11,159 nt of DNA from Chloroflexota bacterium (GTDB taxonomy: Bacteria; Chloroflexota; Limnocylindria; Limnocylindrales; CSP1-4): assembly GCA_021786915.1 (NCBI GenBank), contig JAJYMP010000341.1, forward strand, positions 1 through 11,159, given 5' to 3'. Below, one piece after another: positions 1 through 8,215 of this stretch; position 1 is the stretch's first letter; each line of letters starts with the position of its first letter. The translations under genes were made by a program, and so were the position numbers. The notes beneath the pieces are model-generated. The model did not search any database. It was not told the DNA's origin and was given only the letters and a program-made list of their open reading frames with translations.

Positions 1-154
1 CGACGCGGCCAAGGTCACGCGCTCCGCGCTCCAGAACGCCGCCTCGATCGCCGCGATGGTCCTCACGACCGAGACGCTGATCACCGACCTCCCCGAGAAG
101 GAGAAGGCCGGCAACGGCGCCGGGCACGACCACGGCGGCGGGATGGACTTCTAG
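1..154 (+). CDS. groL: Chaperonin GroEL, C-terminal end (partial)
   Basis: The window opens inside this gene; the first full codon is at base 2 and the stop TAG is at 152-154, leaving 50 residues. The translation carries the conserved GroEL tail of the equatorial domain ([20 protein letters not shown], then [14 protein letters not shown]). It ends in a short Gly/His-rich flexible tail, [10 protein letters not shown], a variant of the usual GGM repeat tail that lies inside the folding cavity. GroEL is the ATP-driven cytosolic chaperonin and works with GroES. The family is certain from this segment; nothing can be said about start, promoter or a groES partner, which lie outside the window. A strong hairpin terminator follows 21 bases after the stop, so groL is the last gene of its transcript. 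Confidence 0.97.
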   Translation, partial: DAAKVTRSALQNAASIAAMVLTTETLITDLPEKEKAGNGAGHDHGGGMDF

Positions 155-175
155 TCCCGACTCCGCAGCACCTGC

Positions 176-213
176 GGCCCCCGGCGGCTTCGGCCGCCGG
201 GGGCCTTTCGATT
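176..213 (+). terminator. Rho-independent terminator of groL
   Basis: A perfect 13-bp inverted repeat (176-188 pairs with 193-205) encloses the loop TTCG. The closing pair is C-G, giving the extra-stable C(UUCG)G tetraloop. A short, interrupted T run (TTTCGATT, 206-213) follows. It sits 21 bases after the groL stop codon and points along the plus strand. The T tract is weak but the stem is very strong, so termination here is likely. Confidence 0.88.
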
Positions 214-363
214 CCGCGCAATGGATGTCCTCGCTCGGTGCCCCACTGGGGGGGAGTCCATGCTCCACGAGCGGGGCATCATCGTGCGCGCCCGACCGGC
301 CGATGTTCCCTGTAGGCCACACACGCCGGGGGACGGCCGGGCCGAACGGACGACGGTGGAGCG

Positions 364-624
364 ATGACTGGGCGTCGAGCTGTGGGTGGTGTCCTGGCGG
401 TCGTGACCCTGCTCGGGCTGGTCGGCCTCGTGCCGGTCCCGGCGCAGGGCGCCACTGGAGCCACGACCGGCGCCCAGGCTCCCGCAGCGCCGGCCGCGGG
501 AAGCGGCAGCGAGCTCCCGTTCGACTCCGGCCCGCTCGTCCTCCTGCTCGTCGCCGGCGGCCTGGGCACCATGGGCCTCCTCAGTCGCGAGCCCGCACCC
601 GTCGGCGACGCCGGGCGTCGCTGA
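364..624 (+). CDS. Small membrane or exported hypothetical protein
   Basis: I do not recognise this 86-residue protein. The start ATG at 364 is preceded by a purine-rich GGTGGAG at a short distance, a modest ribosome site. Residues 1-28 look like a signal peptide or signal anchor: the start TGRR is basic, residues 8-23 are a hydrophobic run, then VPVPA|QG is a possible signal peptidase site. Residues 30-50 are a Gly/Ala/Pro/Thr-rich spacer. Residues about 56-73 form a second hydrophobic segment, and a short charged tail ends in GRR. Codon third positions are overwhelmingly G or C, as in the neighbouring genes, which supports coding. No LPXTG motif is present. A 7-bp hairpin (605-611/615-621) lies just before the stop. 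Bases 214-363 upstream show no convincing promoter. The protein may be a cell-surface or membrane protein; no function is assigned. Confidence 0.6.
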   Translation: MTGRRAVGGVLAVVTLLGLVGLVPVPAQGATGATTGAQAPAAPAAGSGSELPFDSGPLVLLLVAGGLGTMGLLSREPAPVGDAGRR

Positions 625-725
625 CCCTGCGCCCCCGCCGTTCCGGGACGGGTCGTGCCGGCGGCCAGCCTGCCGGGCGGCGAGCGCGTCGCTTCCAGCC
701 GCGCCGCGAATGGAACGCCGCAGCG

Positions 726-731
726 TATCCT
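726..731 (+). promoter_or_regulatory. Candidate -10 box upstream of leader ORF and anchored protein gene
   Basis: TATCCT at 726-731 fits the TANNNT pattern seen before other genes in this window. It lies 31 bases upstream of an ATG (762) with a strong Shine-Dalgarno. No good -35 hexamer is visible about 17 bases upstream, so this is tentative. Confidence 0.35.
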
Positions 732-761
732 CGACCTGCCCACGCAACTGAGGGAGGCGGC

Positions 762-815
762 ATGGTCAGGATCCGGCGGTTCGGCGTCATCGGGACGGCC
801 ACGCACGCCGGGTGA
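762..815 (+). CDS. Possible 17-codon leader peptide ORF
   Basis: A short ORF starts at ATG 762 and stops at TGA 813-815, encoding MVRIRRFGVIGTATHAG. The start is preceded by AGGGAGG (751-757) with a 4-base spacer, one of the best ribosome sites in the window, and by a TATCCT box at 726-731. It ends 44 bases before the GTG (860) chosen for the next gene. It could be a translated leader that couples or regulates the downstream gene, or the true N-terminus of that gene broken by a frameshift. It could also be chance. The peptide has no run of one amino acid that would suggest a classical attenuator. Only the sequence signals support it; I know of no homologue. Confidence 0.3.
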   Translation: MVRIRRFGVIGTATHAG

Positions 816-859
816 CTCGGTGACCATGGTCTCCACGATGCTGATCCTCCTGCCGTTCG

Positions 860-1816
860 GTGGCCAGCCGACCGCGCGGCCCCTGCCCGCCGGCTTCGGC
901 CAGGGCTGAGGCGCCGCTCATCGATACCCCGCCGCTCGACGCTGCTCCGCCGTCTCCGACAGACCGTGCACCGCATGGTCCCGGCCGGCACGCCCGGCCA
1001 ACGGACGCCCACGAGCCGCCGCTCACGCTGCGCGTCGCCCTCCGCCGCATCGGCACCGTCGCGGTCCTGATCGCGGTGATCCTCGCCCTGGGCGCGGCCA
1101 ACGACGTCGGGCCGCTGGCCCGGGTGACGCCGCCCGACAAGGTCACCGACCCGCGCGAGATGCTCGCCCGGTCGCTCCAGGCGACGATCGACGCGAGCTC
1201 GGTCCACCTCGAGGCGAGCCTGAGCGGGCACGTCCCCGGCGCTCTGGTGGGACGCGCAGACCGGGTCGTGGAGCTCGACGGCACGCGGGCGACCATGGAC
1301 CTGCGGCCCCAGGACGCGCGCTCGCACCTGCTGGTCACGAGCGCTCCGCTGGGGATCCAGCTGGAGTCGCTCAGCCTGTGGGACAAGCTCGCGTACCGGC
1401 AGCCGGACGGACCGTGGGCCTCGGGCTCCGTCGCGGGCGTCGTGGCGGGCAAGGGGATCGACGCGAACCCGATGACGCTCGTCGACAGGCTCCGCGCCTG
1501 GCTGGCGGCGCCCGGGGCGCCGGCCCCCACAGCAACGGACGTCCCCTGCGCCGCGCCGTCGGGCCGATGCCGCCAGATACGGCTGGCGGCGGGGTCGACA
1601 CCCGGCGACCTCCTGCTGCGGCCGTTCCCGTCCGGAGGCGCGGCCAGCATCGGCCCCACCACGACCGACGTCCTGCTCCAGACCGACGCGGCGACGCTCC
1701 AGCCGTCGCGCCTGGTGCTCGACGTCCGGAACGCCGACAGCACCCTGGCTGTGACGGTGACCATCGACGCGTCGAACTGGGACTGGCCCAGCGTCATCCC
1801 CGAGCCGCCCGGCTGA
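860..1816 (+). CDS. Membrane-anchored protein with a possible LppX/LolA-like extracytoplasmic domain
   Basis: A 318-residue reading frame with strong G/C third-position bias over most of its length. Residues 1-60 are Pro/Ala-rich and probably cytoplasmic. Residues about 62-80 form one transmembrane segment after a basic RVALRR, so the rest faces outward. Residues 98-305 read as alternating beta-strand-like stretches (HLEASLSG, RVVELDGTRATMDLR, LSLWDKLAYR, SRLVLDVRNADSTLAVTVTI). This pattern is reminiscent of LppX/LprG or LolA lipid-carrier folds common in Chloroflexota and actinobacteria; that is a resemblance, not a confident hit. Cys230 and Cys237 could form a disulfide. The start is uncertain: an in-frame TGA at 842-844 leaves GTG 860 as the first start, it has no Shine-Dalgarno, and the next in-frame GTG (1076) lies inside the membrane segment. 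The gene ends 53 bases before pcrA, which has its own promoter. Confidence 0.7.
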   Translation: MASRPRGPCPPASARAEAPLIDTPPLDAAPPSPTDRAPHGPGRHARPTDAHEPPLTLRVALRRIGTVAVLIAVILALGAANDVGPLARVTPPDKVTDPREMLARSLQATIDASSVHLEASLSGHVPGALVGRADRVVELDGTRATMDLRPQDARSHLLVTSAPLGIQLESLSLWDKLAYRQPDGPWASGSVAGVVAGKGIDANPMTLVDRLRAWLAAPGAPAPTATDVPCAAPSGRCRQIRLAAGSTPGDLLLRPFPSGGAASIGPTTTDVLLQTDAATLQPSRLVLDVRNADSTLAVTVTIDASNWDWPSVIPEPPG

Positions 1817-1857
1817 CCCGCCCGGACGACGGTGACGGGCGTCGCTACCCCGTCGCC

Positions 1858-1870
1858 TAGAATGGGCGGG
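1858..1870 (+). promoter_or_regulatory. Leaderless promoter of the PcrA/UvrD helicase gene
   Basis: TAGAAT at 1858-1863 is a good TANNNT -10 box, followed by 6 bases and then the GTG start at 1870. Transcription would begin at or next to the first base of the start codon, giving a leaderless mRNA. No Shine-Dalgarno is present before the GTG, which agrees. A weak -35-like GTGACG lies at 1832-1837, but its spacing of 20 bases is longer than usual. Confidence 0.65.
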
Positions 1871-4725
1871 TGAGTCCCACCCCTCCGGGCGGCCGTTCCA
1901 GCCGCCGACGCCCCCGTGCCGTTGAGCCTGCCGAGCAGGGCACCTGGCTCGATCTCGGCGCGCCCGTGGAGCCGGTGGGGGAGGACGAGGACACCCTGCC
2001 GAGTCGCGCCGCCGAGGCGGCTCCCGAGGAGCCCGAGTGGCTCCGCGACGCCCCGTCGGCCGTCGCGCAGGAGGCCGTCGGGCCCGCGCTCGACCCCGAG
2101 GCGGTCGCCGCCGCCATCGCCGCCCGCCGCGATGCCCGCGCCCAGGAGATCGTCAGCAACCTGAACCCCGAGCAGGCCCGCGCCGTCACGACCACCGACG
2201 GCCCGCTGCTGATCCTCGCCGGCGCCGGGTCGGGCAAGACGCGCGTCGTCGCCCACCGCATCGCGTACCTCATCGGCGTCAAGGCGGTCCAGCCCCGGCG
2301 GATCCTCGCGGTCACGTTCACCAACCGAGCGGCGGGTGAGCTGCGCGAGCGGATCGGCGCGCTGGTCGGCGACCTTGGCAAGGACGTGGAGGCGGGCACG
2401 TTCCACGCGCTGTGCGCCCGGGTCCTGCGGCGGGACGGCGAGGCGATCGGCCTCGACCGGCGGTTCGTCATCTACGACACCGACGACCAGCAGCAGCTGA
2501 TGAAGCGGATCCTGGCCGAGCAGGACCTGCCCGCCACCGGCGAGTTCCGCCCGGCCGCGATCCTGGGCGCGATCAGCCGGGCGAAGAACGACATGCTCGA
2601 CGCCGAGTTCCTGGCCGAGCACGCGACGACCCACCGCGAGCGCGTGATCGCGAAGCTGTTCACGCGCTACGACGAGCGGCTGCGGACGGCGGGCGCCCTC
2701 GACTTCGACGACCTGCTGCTCAAGGCGGTCGAGCTGTTCGACGCCTCGCCCGAGGTCCTCGCTCGCTACCAGGCGCGCTGGCGCTACCTCCACGTCGACG
2801 AGTACCAGGACACGAACCAGCCGCAGTACCTGTGGGTCCGGTTCCTCGCCGCCGCGAGCCGCAACCTGTGCGTGGTGGGCGACGACGACCAGTCGATCTA
2901 CGGCTGGCGCGGCGCCAACGTCCAGAACATCCTCGACTTCGAGCGCGACTACCCCGACGCGACCGTCGTCAAGCTGGAGCAGAACTACCGCTCCACGCAG
3001 CTCATCCTCGACGCGGCGCACGCGGTGGTCAGCCGCAACGAGCGGCGCACCGACAAGAAGCTCTGGACGCGCAACCAGGGCGGCGTGCCGATCCAGCGGT
3101 TCGAGGCCTACAACGAGGAGGAGGAGGCCGAGTGGATCGCCCGCCAGGTCGAGGGGCTGGTGGGCTCGACCGGGCGCAGCGCATGGCTGACGCGACGGGC
3201 GGACGACGACGAGTCGACCCGCTTCCGGCCCAAGGACGTCGCCGTCATGTACCGGATGAACAGCCAGTCCCGCGCCATCGAGGAGGCGTTCCTCCGGTAC
3301 GGGATCCGGTACCAGCTCGTCGGCGGCACGCGCTTCTACCAGCGGCGCGAGGTCAAGGACGCGCTGGCGTACCTGCGGGTGCTGCGCTCGGACACCGATT
3401 CGGTCAGCTTCGAGCGGATCATCAACGTGCCGGCGCGGGGGATCGGCGACAAGAGCGTGGACGCGCTGCGGCGGTATGCGGACACCCACGGTGGCTCCGT
3501 GCTGGGGGCGCTCGAGGCGGCGGCTCGGGGCGAGGCCGAGGGGATAGGGACGAAGATCCGCGGCGCCATTGGCGGGTTCGCCGCTCTGGTCGTCCGGCTG
3601 CGGGCGCGGCTCGGCGTGCTGCCGCTGCCGGAGCTGCTCGACGAGGTGCTCGAGGCGTCGGGCTATCGCGCGATGCTCGCGGACGGCTCCGAGGAGGGCG
3701 AGGACCGCTGGGCGAACCTGCTCGAGCTGCGCGAGGTGACGCGCCGCTACGACGACCTCTCGCCCGAGGACGCGCTCGACCGCCTGCTCGAGGAGACGGC
3801 GCTGGTCGCCGATCAGGACTCCTACGAGGGCGAGGCCGACGCCGTCACGCTCATCACGCTCCACGCGGCCAAGGGCCTGGAGTTCCCGGTGGTGTTCATC
3901 GGCGGGCTCGAGGAGGGCGTGTTCCCGCACAACCGGGCGCTCGACGACGAGAAGGAGCTCGAGGAGGAGCGCCGGCTCGCGTACGTGGGCATCACGCGCG
4001 CCAAGCGGCGGCTGTTCCTGTCGCACGCCTGGCGGCGCGCGACGTGGGGCGGGGGAGGGATGTCGATCCCCAGCCGCTTCCTGCTCGAGATCCCGCAGGA
4101 GCTGATGACCGGGCCGCGGCTCGACCCGCGCCTGGCCGGGATGGGCGCCGACCTCGACCCGGACGTCGTGTTCCGCGAGCGCGGGTCCCGGCTGGGCGGC
4201 TCGTTCACGCGGACCGGCGGCGGCGCGTACCGGCAGGGGAGCGGGCGGCCGGGCGCGCCGGCGCCGGGCGAGACCTTCCGGCCCACACGCGACCTGGGCG
4301 CAAAGCGCGAGGCGTTCGCGAACGGGGCGCCGTCGGGATCGCTCGGTCGGCAGCCGTTCGTGCCCTCGGGCGGCCCGGGCCAGTCGTCCGCCTCGCCGGC
4401 CCCCGCATCCGCCGCGGCGTCATCGGCTTCGGGGCTGCGGTCATCGGCGGCACTGCCCAGCCTGCCGCCGGGCGTCACTCGCGGGATGCCGCCGCGCCCG
4501 GCGCCGGAGGCATCGATCCCCGCGGTCCCGCAGCGCCCCATCGTCCCCGGCGAGCGCCGCTACCGCGACGGCGACCGCGTCCGCCACGCGCGCTGGGGCG
4601 AGGGCACCGTGATGACCTCGCGCCTCACCCGCGACGACGAGGAGGTCTCGGTCGCGTTCAGCGACCCGCAGGTGGGCCGCAAGACGATGCTGGCGTCGCT
4701 CGCGAACCTCGAGGTCATCGGGTAG
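1870..4725 (+). CDS. pcrA: ATP-dependent DNA helicase, PcrA/UvrD family
   Basis: A 951-residue superfamily 1A helicase that unwinds DNA 3'-5' in repair and removes stalled complexes. All family motifs are readable: Q motif LNPEQARAV (98-106), motif I GAGSGKT (118-124), Ia TFTNRAAGEL (149-158), II DEYQDTN (310-316), III GDDDQSIYGWRGA (337-349), IV NYRST (372-376), V TLHAAKGLEF (663-672), VI VGITRAKRRL (706-715). The C-terminus (about 895-951, from RYRDGDRVRHARWGEGTV) matches the Tudor-like domain that lets PcrA contact RNA polymerase. It is about 200 residues longer than typical PcrA. It has an acidic N-terminal extension of about 95 residues and a low-complexity Gly/Ser/Pro/Ala linker at roughly 775-890. 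GTG 1870 is chosen because a TAGAAT box lies 6 bases upstream. UvrD, PcrA and UvrD1 names are interchangeable here; the family is certain. Confidence 0.96.
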   Translation: MSPTPPGGRSSRRRPRAVEPAEQGTWLDLGAPVEPVGEDEDTLPSRAAEAAPEEPEWLRDAPSAVAQEAVGPALDPEAVAAAIAARRDARAQEIVSNLNPEQARAVTTTDGPLLILAGAGSGKTRVVAHRIAYLIGVKAVQPRRILAVTFTNRAAGELRERIGALVGDLGKDVEAGTFHALCARVLRRDGEAIGLDRRFVIYDTDDQQQLMKRILAEQDLPATGEFRPAAILGAISRAKNDMLDAEFLAEHATTHRERVIAKLFTRYDERLRTAGALDFDDLLLKAVELFDASPEVLARYQARWRYLHVDEYQDTNQPQYLWVRFLAAASRNLCVVGDDDQSIYGWRGANVQNILDFERDYPDATVVKLEQNYRSTQLILDAAHAVVSRNERRTDKKLWTRNQGGVPIQRFEAYNEEEEAEWIARQVEGLVGSTGRSAWLTRRADDDESTRFRPKDVAVMYRMNSQSRAIEEAFLRYGIRYQLVGGTRFYQRREVKDALAYLRVLRSDTDSVSFERIINVPARGIGDKSVDALRRYADTHGGSVLGALEAAARGEAEGIGTKIRGAIGGFAALVVRLRARLGVLPLPELLDEVLEASGYRAMLADGSEEGEDRWANLLELREVTRRYDDLSPEDALDRLLEETALVADQDSYEGEADAVTLITLHAAKGLEFPVVFIGGLEEGVFPHNRALDDEKELEEERRLAYVGITRAKRRLFLSHAWRRATWGGGGMSIPSRFLLEIPQELMTGPRLDPRLAGMGADLDPDVVFRERGSRLGGSFTRTGGGAYRQGSGRPGAPAPGETFRPTRDLGAKREAFANGAPSGSLGRQPFVPSGGPGQSSASPAPASAAASSASGLRSSAALPSLPPGVTRGMPPRPAPEASIPAVPQRPIVPGERRYRDGDRVRHARWGEGTVMTSRLTRDDEEVSVAFSDPQVGRKTMLASLANLEVIG

Positions 4726-5254
4726 GCGCTCGGCTTCTGGCGCCTCCGCCCGGCGGTCCTGGCGGACGCCGCTCGCCCAGCGAGTGAACGTGACGCCGGG
4801 TCGTCCAGGCCACTCGCGAGCCGAGCGCCCTGACAGCCCCTGCGTGCGTGCCGACCACCTGGCGAGCGGCGGGGACGCGCGGGGCGGCGGTTCGCTCGCT
4901 GCGCGAGGCGCAGGGCGCCCGACGATCCTCGGCCCCTCGCCGCTGCCCACCGCTCCCCGACGCAGCGGCGGGCCGCACGCTCAGCCCGGCGAAGCGCTGG
5001 GACCGAATCCCGCCACGTACGAGCTGGCTTCGTGCTGGGTGCCAAGGAGCCGGTCGGCTCGCGCCGAGCACGAACCGCCTTCGTAGGCGGGCCGAATCCA
5101 CCCGGGTGCGGCCCTTCAAACGACCTGCGTTCGTCTGTGGCGGCGAACCGCACCTATTGCGCCGACACCACGAAGCACGCTCGCATCCGGCGCGTTGGCG
5201 ACGCCGCCGACTCATCCCCGAGGGCGCCGAAACCCGACGGGCCGACGCGCCTGC
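4726..5254. other. Long convergent intergenic region with inverted repeats, no convincing gene
   Basis: This 529-base stretch separates the converging pcrA and DinB-like genes. The open frames across it have no family resemblance, poor codon character and no ribosome sites, so I call none. Several exact inverted repeats are visible: AGGCGC 4724-4729 with GCGCCT 4740-4745 (overlapping the pcrA stop), TTCGTGC 5029-5035 with GCACGAA 5068-5074, GCTCG 5057-5061 with CGAGC 5065-5069, CCGCCT 5075-5080 with AGGCGG 5085-5090, the palindrome CACCCGGGTG 5099-5108, and GGTGCGG 5105-5111 with CCGCACC 5148-5154. None is followed by a T run, so no terminator is called. The cluster between 5029 and 5154 could be a structured RNA, a dispersed intergenic repeat, or chance in GC-rich DNA. 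Confidence 0.5.
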
Positions 5255-5725
5255 TCAGTCCGGGGCCAGGTGCGGCACGTGCTCCGGATAGTGCGTGTAG
5301 GTGTCGCCCGCCACGACGTCTGCCGCCGTCTGCTCGCCGAGCCAGGGCACCGCGCCGGTCTCGAACAGCCCGTGCTCCGAGGCGCCCTCGACCGCAGCAA
5401 CCAGCAGGCGATAGGACGCCTCCTCGCCCTCGCGGACGTCGGCGCCGGGACGGTCGCGGTTCTGGGCGAGGACACGGGCGTTGAGTGCGTCGACATCGAA
5501 GGGCTCGCCGGCGGCGCGATCCGGATCCTCACCCGACCGGAGGCCCGCCAGCACCGCCGTCGAGTGCCGGTGCCAGTACTCGATGTGCGCGAGGACGTCC
5601 TTGCGCGTCCAGCCGGGCATCCCGGGCGCCTCCGCGTGAAGCGCCTCGTCGGTCAGGGTGGCCACGGCCGCCTCGATGGGCGCGTGGCCGTCGCGCATGG
5701 CACGGAGGAGGTCGGTCTTGTCCAT
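5255..5725 (-). CDS. DinB-fold (ClbS/DfsB-like) four-helix bundle protein
   Basis: A 156-residue protein on the minus strand. The N-terminal part (MDKTDLLRAMRDGHAPIEAA), the central GMPGWTRKDVLAHIEYWHRH (35-54) and the late TYTHYPEHVPHL (142-153) follow the layout of the DinB/ClbS-DfsB/mycothiol-dependent enzyme superfamily. These are small helical bundles that often bind a divalent metal through three histidines; His47, His145 and His149 are candidates. The length is normal for the family. Members include thiol transferases, colibactin-resistance cyclopropane hydrolases and many of unknown role, so no substrate is assigned. I chose ATG 5725 rather than the ATG at 5734 because a TAGGAT -10 box (5733-5738, minus strand) overlaps the latter and sits 7 bases before the former, predicting a leaderless mRNA. 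It is divergent from ligA and convergent with pcrA. Confidence 0.82.
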   Translation of the reverse strand: MDKTDLLRAMRDGHAPIEAAVATLTDEALHAEAPGMPGWTRKDVLAHIEYWHRHSTAVLAGLRSGEDPDRAAGEPFDVDALNARVLAQNRDRPGADVREGEEASYRLLVAAVEGASEHGLFETGAVPWLGEQTAADVVAGDTYTHYPEHVPHLAPD

Positions 5726-5738
5726 GCGTTGCATCCTA
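5725..5738 (-). promoter_or_regulatory. Leaderless promoter of the DinB-like gene
   Basis: On the minus strand TAGGAT (5738 down to 5733) is followed by 7 bases and then ATG at 5725. No Shine-Dalgarno precedes that ATG and no clear -35 is seen. The arrangement matches the pcrA and ligA starts in this window and decides the start codon here. Confidence 0.55.
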
Positions 5739-5846
5739 GCGGCCGCGCAGCCCATCGCGGGTGCGACTCGAGACGCGCCCCTGTGGCGAGCCATCGCGCC
5801 GCCACTCGGCCTGCGCGCCCCGAGCAGCCCATCCCGAGGGCCCCGA

Positions 5847-8104
<2,258 letters not shown>

Positions 8105-8105
8105 C

Positions 8106-8142
8106 GATGGCAGGGCCGAACGGCCTTGCCCACGATGCCATC
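8106..8142. promoter_or_regulatory. Inverted repeat between ligA and the transporter operon (possible operator or terminator)
   Basis: GATGGCA (8106-8112) and TGCCATC (8136-8142) are exact reverse complements separated by 23 bases. Inside, GGCCG (8114-8118) and CGGCC (8121-8125) form a second stem with a two-base gap. Alternatively GGGC (8113-8116) pairs with GCCC (8128-8131) to extend the outer arms. It starts right after the ligA stop and ends 9 bases before a candidate -10 box of the ABC operon. No T run follows, so an operator or weak terminator is possible. Confidence 0.4.
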
Positions 8143-8157
8143 AGGACGGCGCATAAT
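8126..8157 (+). promoter_or_regulatory. Candidate promoter of the amino acid ABC operon
   Basis: CATAAT at 8152-8157 is one of the few AT-rich hexamers in this region and would leave a 5' leader of about 50 bases before the ATG at 8216. The best -35-like sequence is TTGCCC (8126-8131), but the spacing of 20 bases is long. It overlaps the right half of the 8106-8142 inverted repeat. Confidence 0.4.
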
Positions 8158-8201
8158 GCCGCCGATTCGACGCCGACGATCAGTTCGCCGGAAGTCAATC
8201 G

Positions 8202-8208
8202 AAGGAGG
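8202..8208 (+). promoter_or_regulatory. Strong Shine-Dalgarno setting the start of the binding protein
   Basis: AAGGAGG lies 7 bases upstream of ATG 8216. This decides the start over an in-frame ATG 90 bases upstream (8126). The downstream start also places the lipoprotein signal at the N-terminus, as required. Confidence 0.88.
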
Positions 8209-8215
8209 AGTGCCA

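Noticed and set aside
787..4026. Very long minus-strand open frame (1079 codons) opposite the anchored protein and pcrA
   Set aside because: It is the antisense shadow of pcrA: GC-rich codons rarely give stops on the opposite strand. Its translation is Arg/Asp/Leu/Val-rich with no domain, while the plus strand encodes a complete helicase.
4724..4784. Hairpins just after the pcrA stop as a terminator
   Set aside because: The 6-bp stem 4724-4729/4740-4745 and the 5-bp stems after it are short and lack a T run, so intrinsic termination is not supported.
2412..4787. 791-codon plus-strand frame inside pcrA
   Set aside because: Out-of-frame shadow of pcrA with Arg/Ala/Gly-rich translation and no ribosome site; motifs II-VI of the helicase are read in the other frame.
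4999..5011. tRNA T-arm-like hairpin (GGGA-CCGAA-TCCC)
   Set aside because: No acceptor stem, anticodon arm or D-arm can be placed around it, and the loop is five bases instead of seven with no TTC. It is not a tRNA.
4784..5484. Several overlapping 100-200 codon frames in the 4726-5254 intergenic region
   Set aside because: Compositions are Arg/Pro/Ala-rich, frames overlap on both strands, and none has a family resemblance, a ribosome site or a leaderless promoter. Those past 5254 also run antisense over the DinB-like gene.
5723..5734. Upstream ATG (5734) as start of the DinB-like gene
   Set aside because: It overlaps the TAGGAT -10 box and would add only MQR; the downstream ATG at 5725 fits both the promoter spacing and the usual family N-terminus.
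8126..8215. In-frame ATG 8126 as start of the binding protein
   Set aside because: It would place 30 Arg-rich residues before the lipoprotein signal, and it has no ribosome site, whereas ATG 8216 has AAGGAGG 7 bases upstream.
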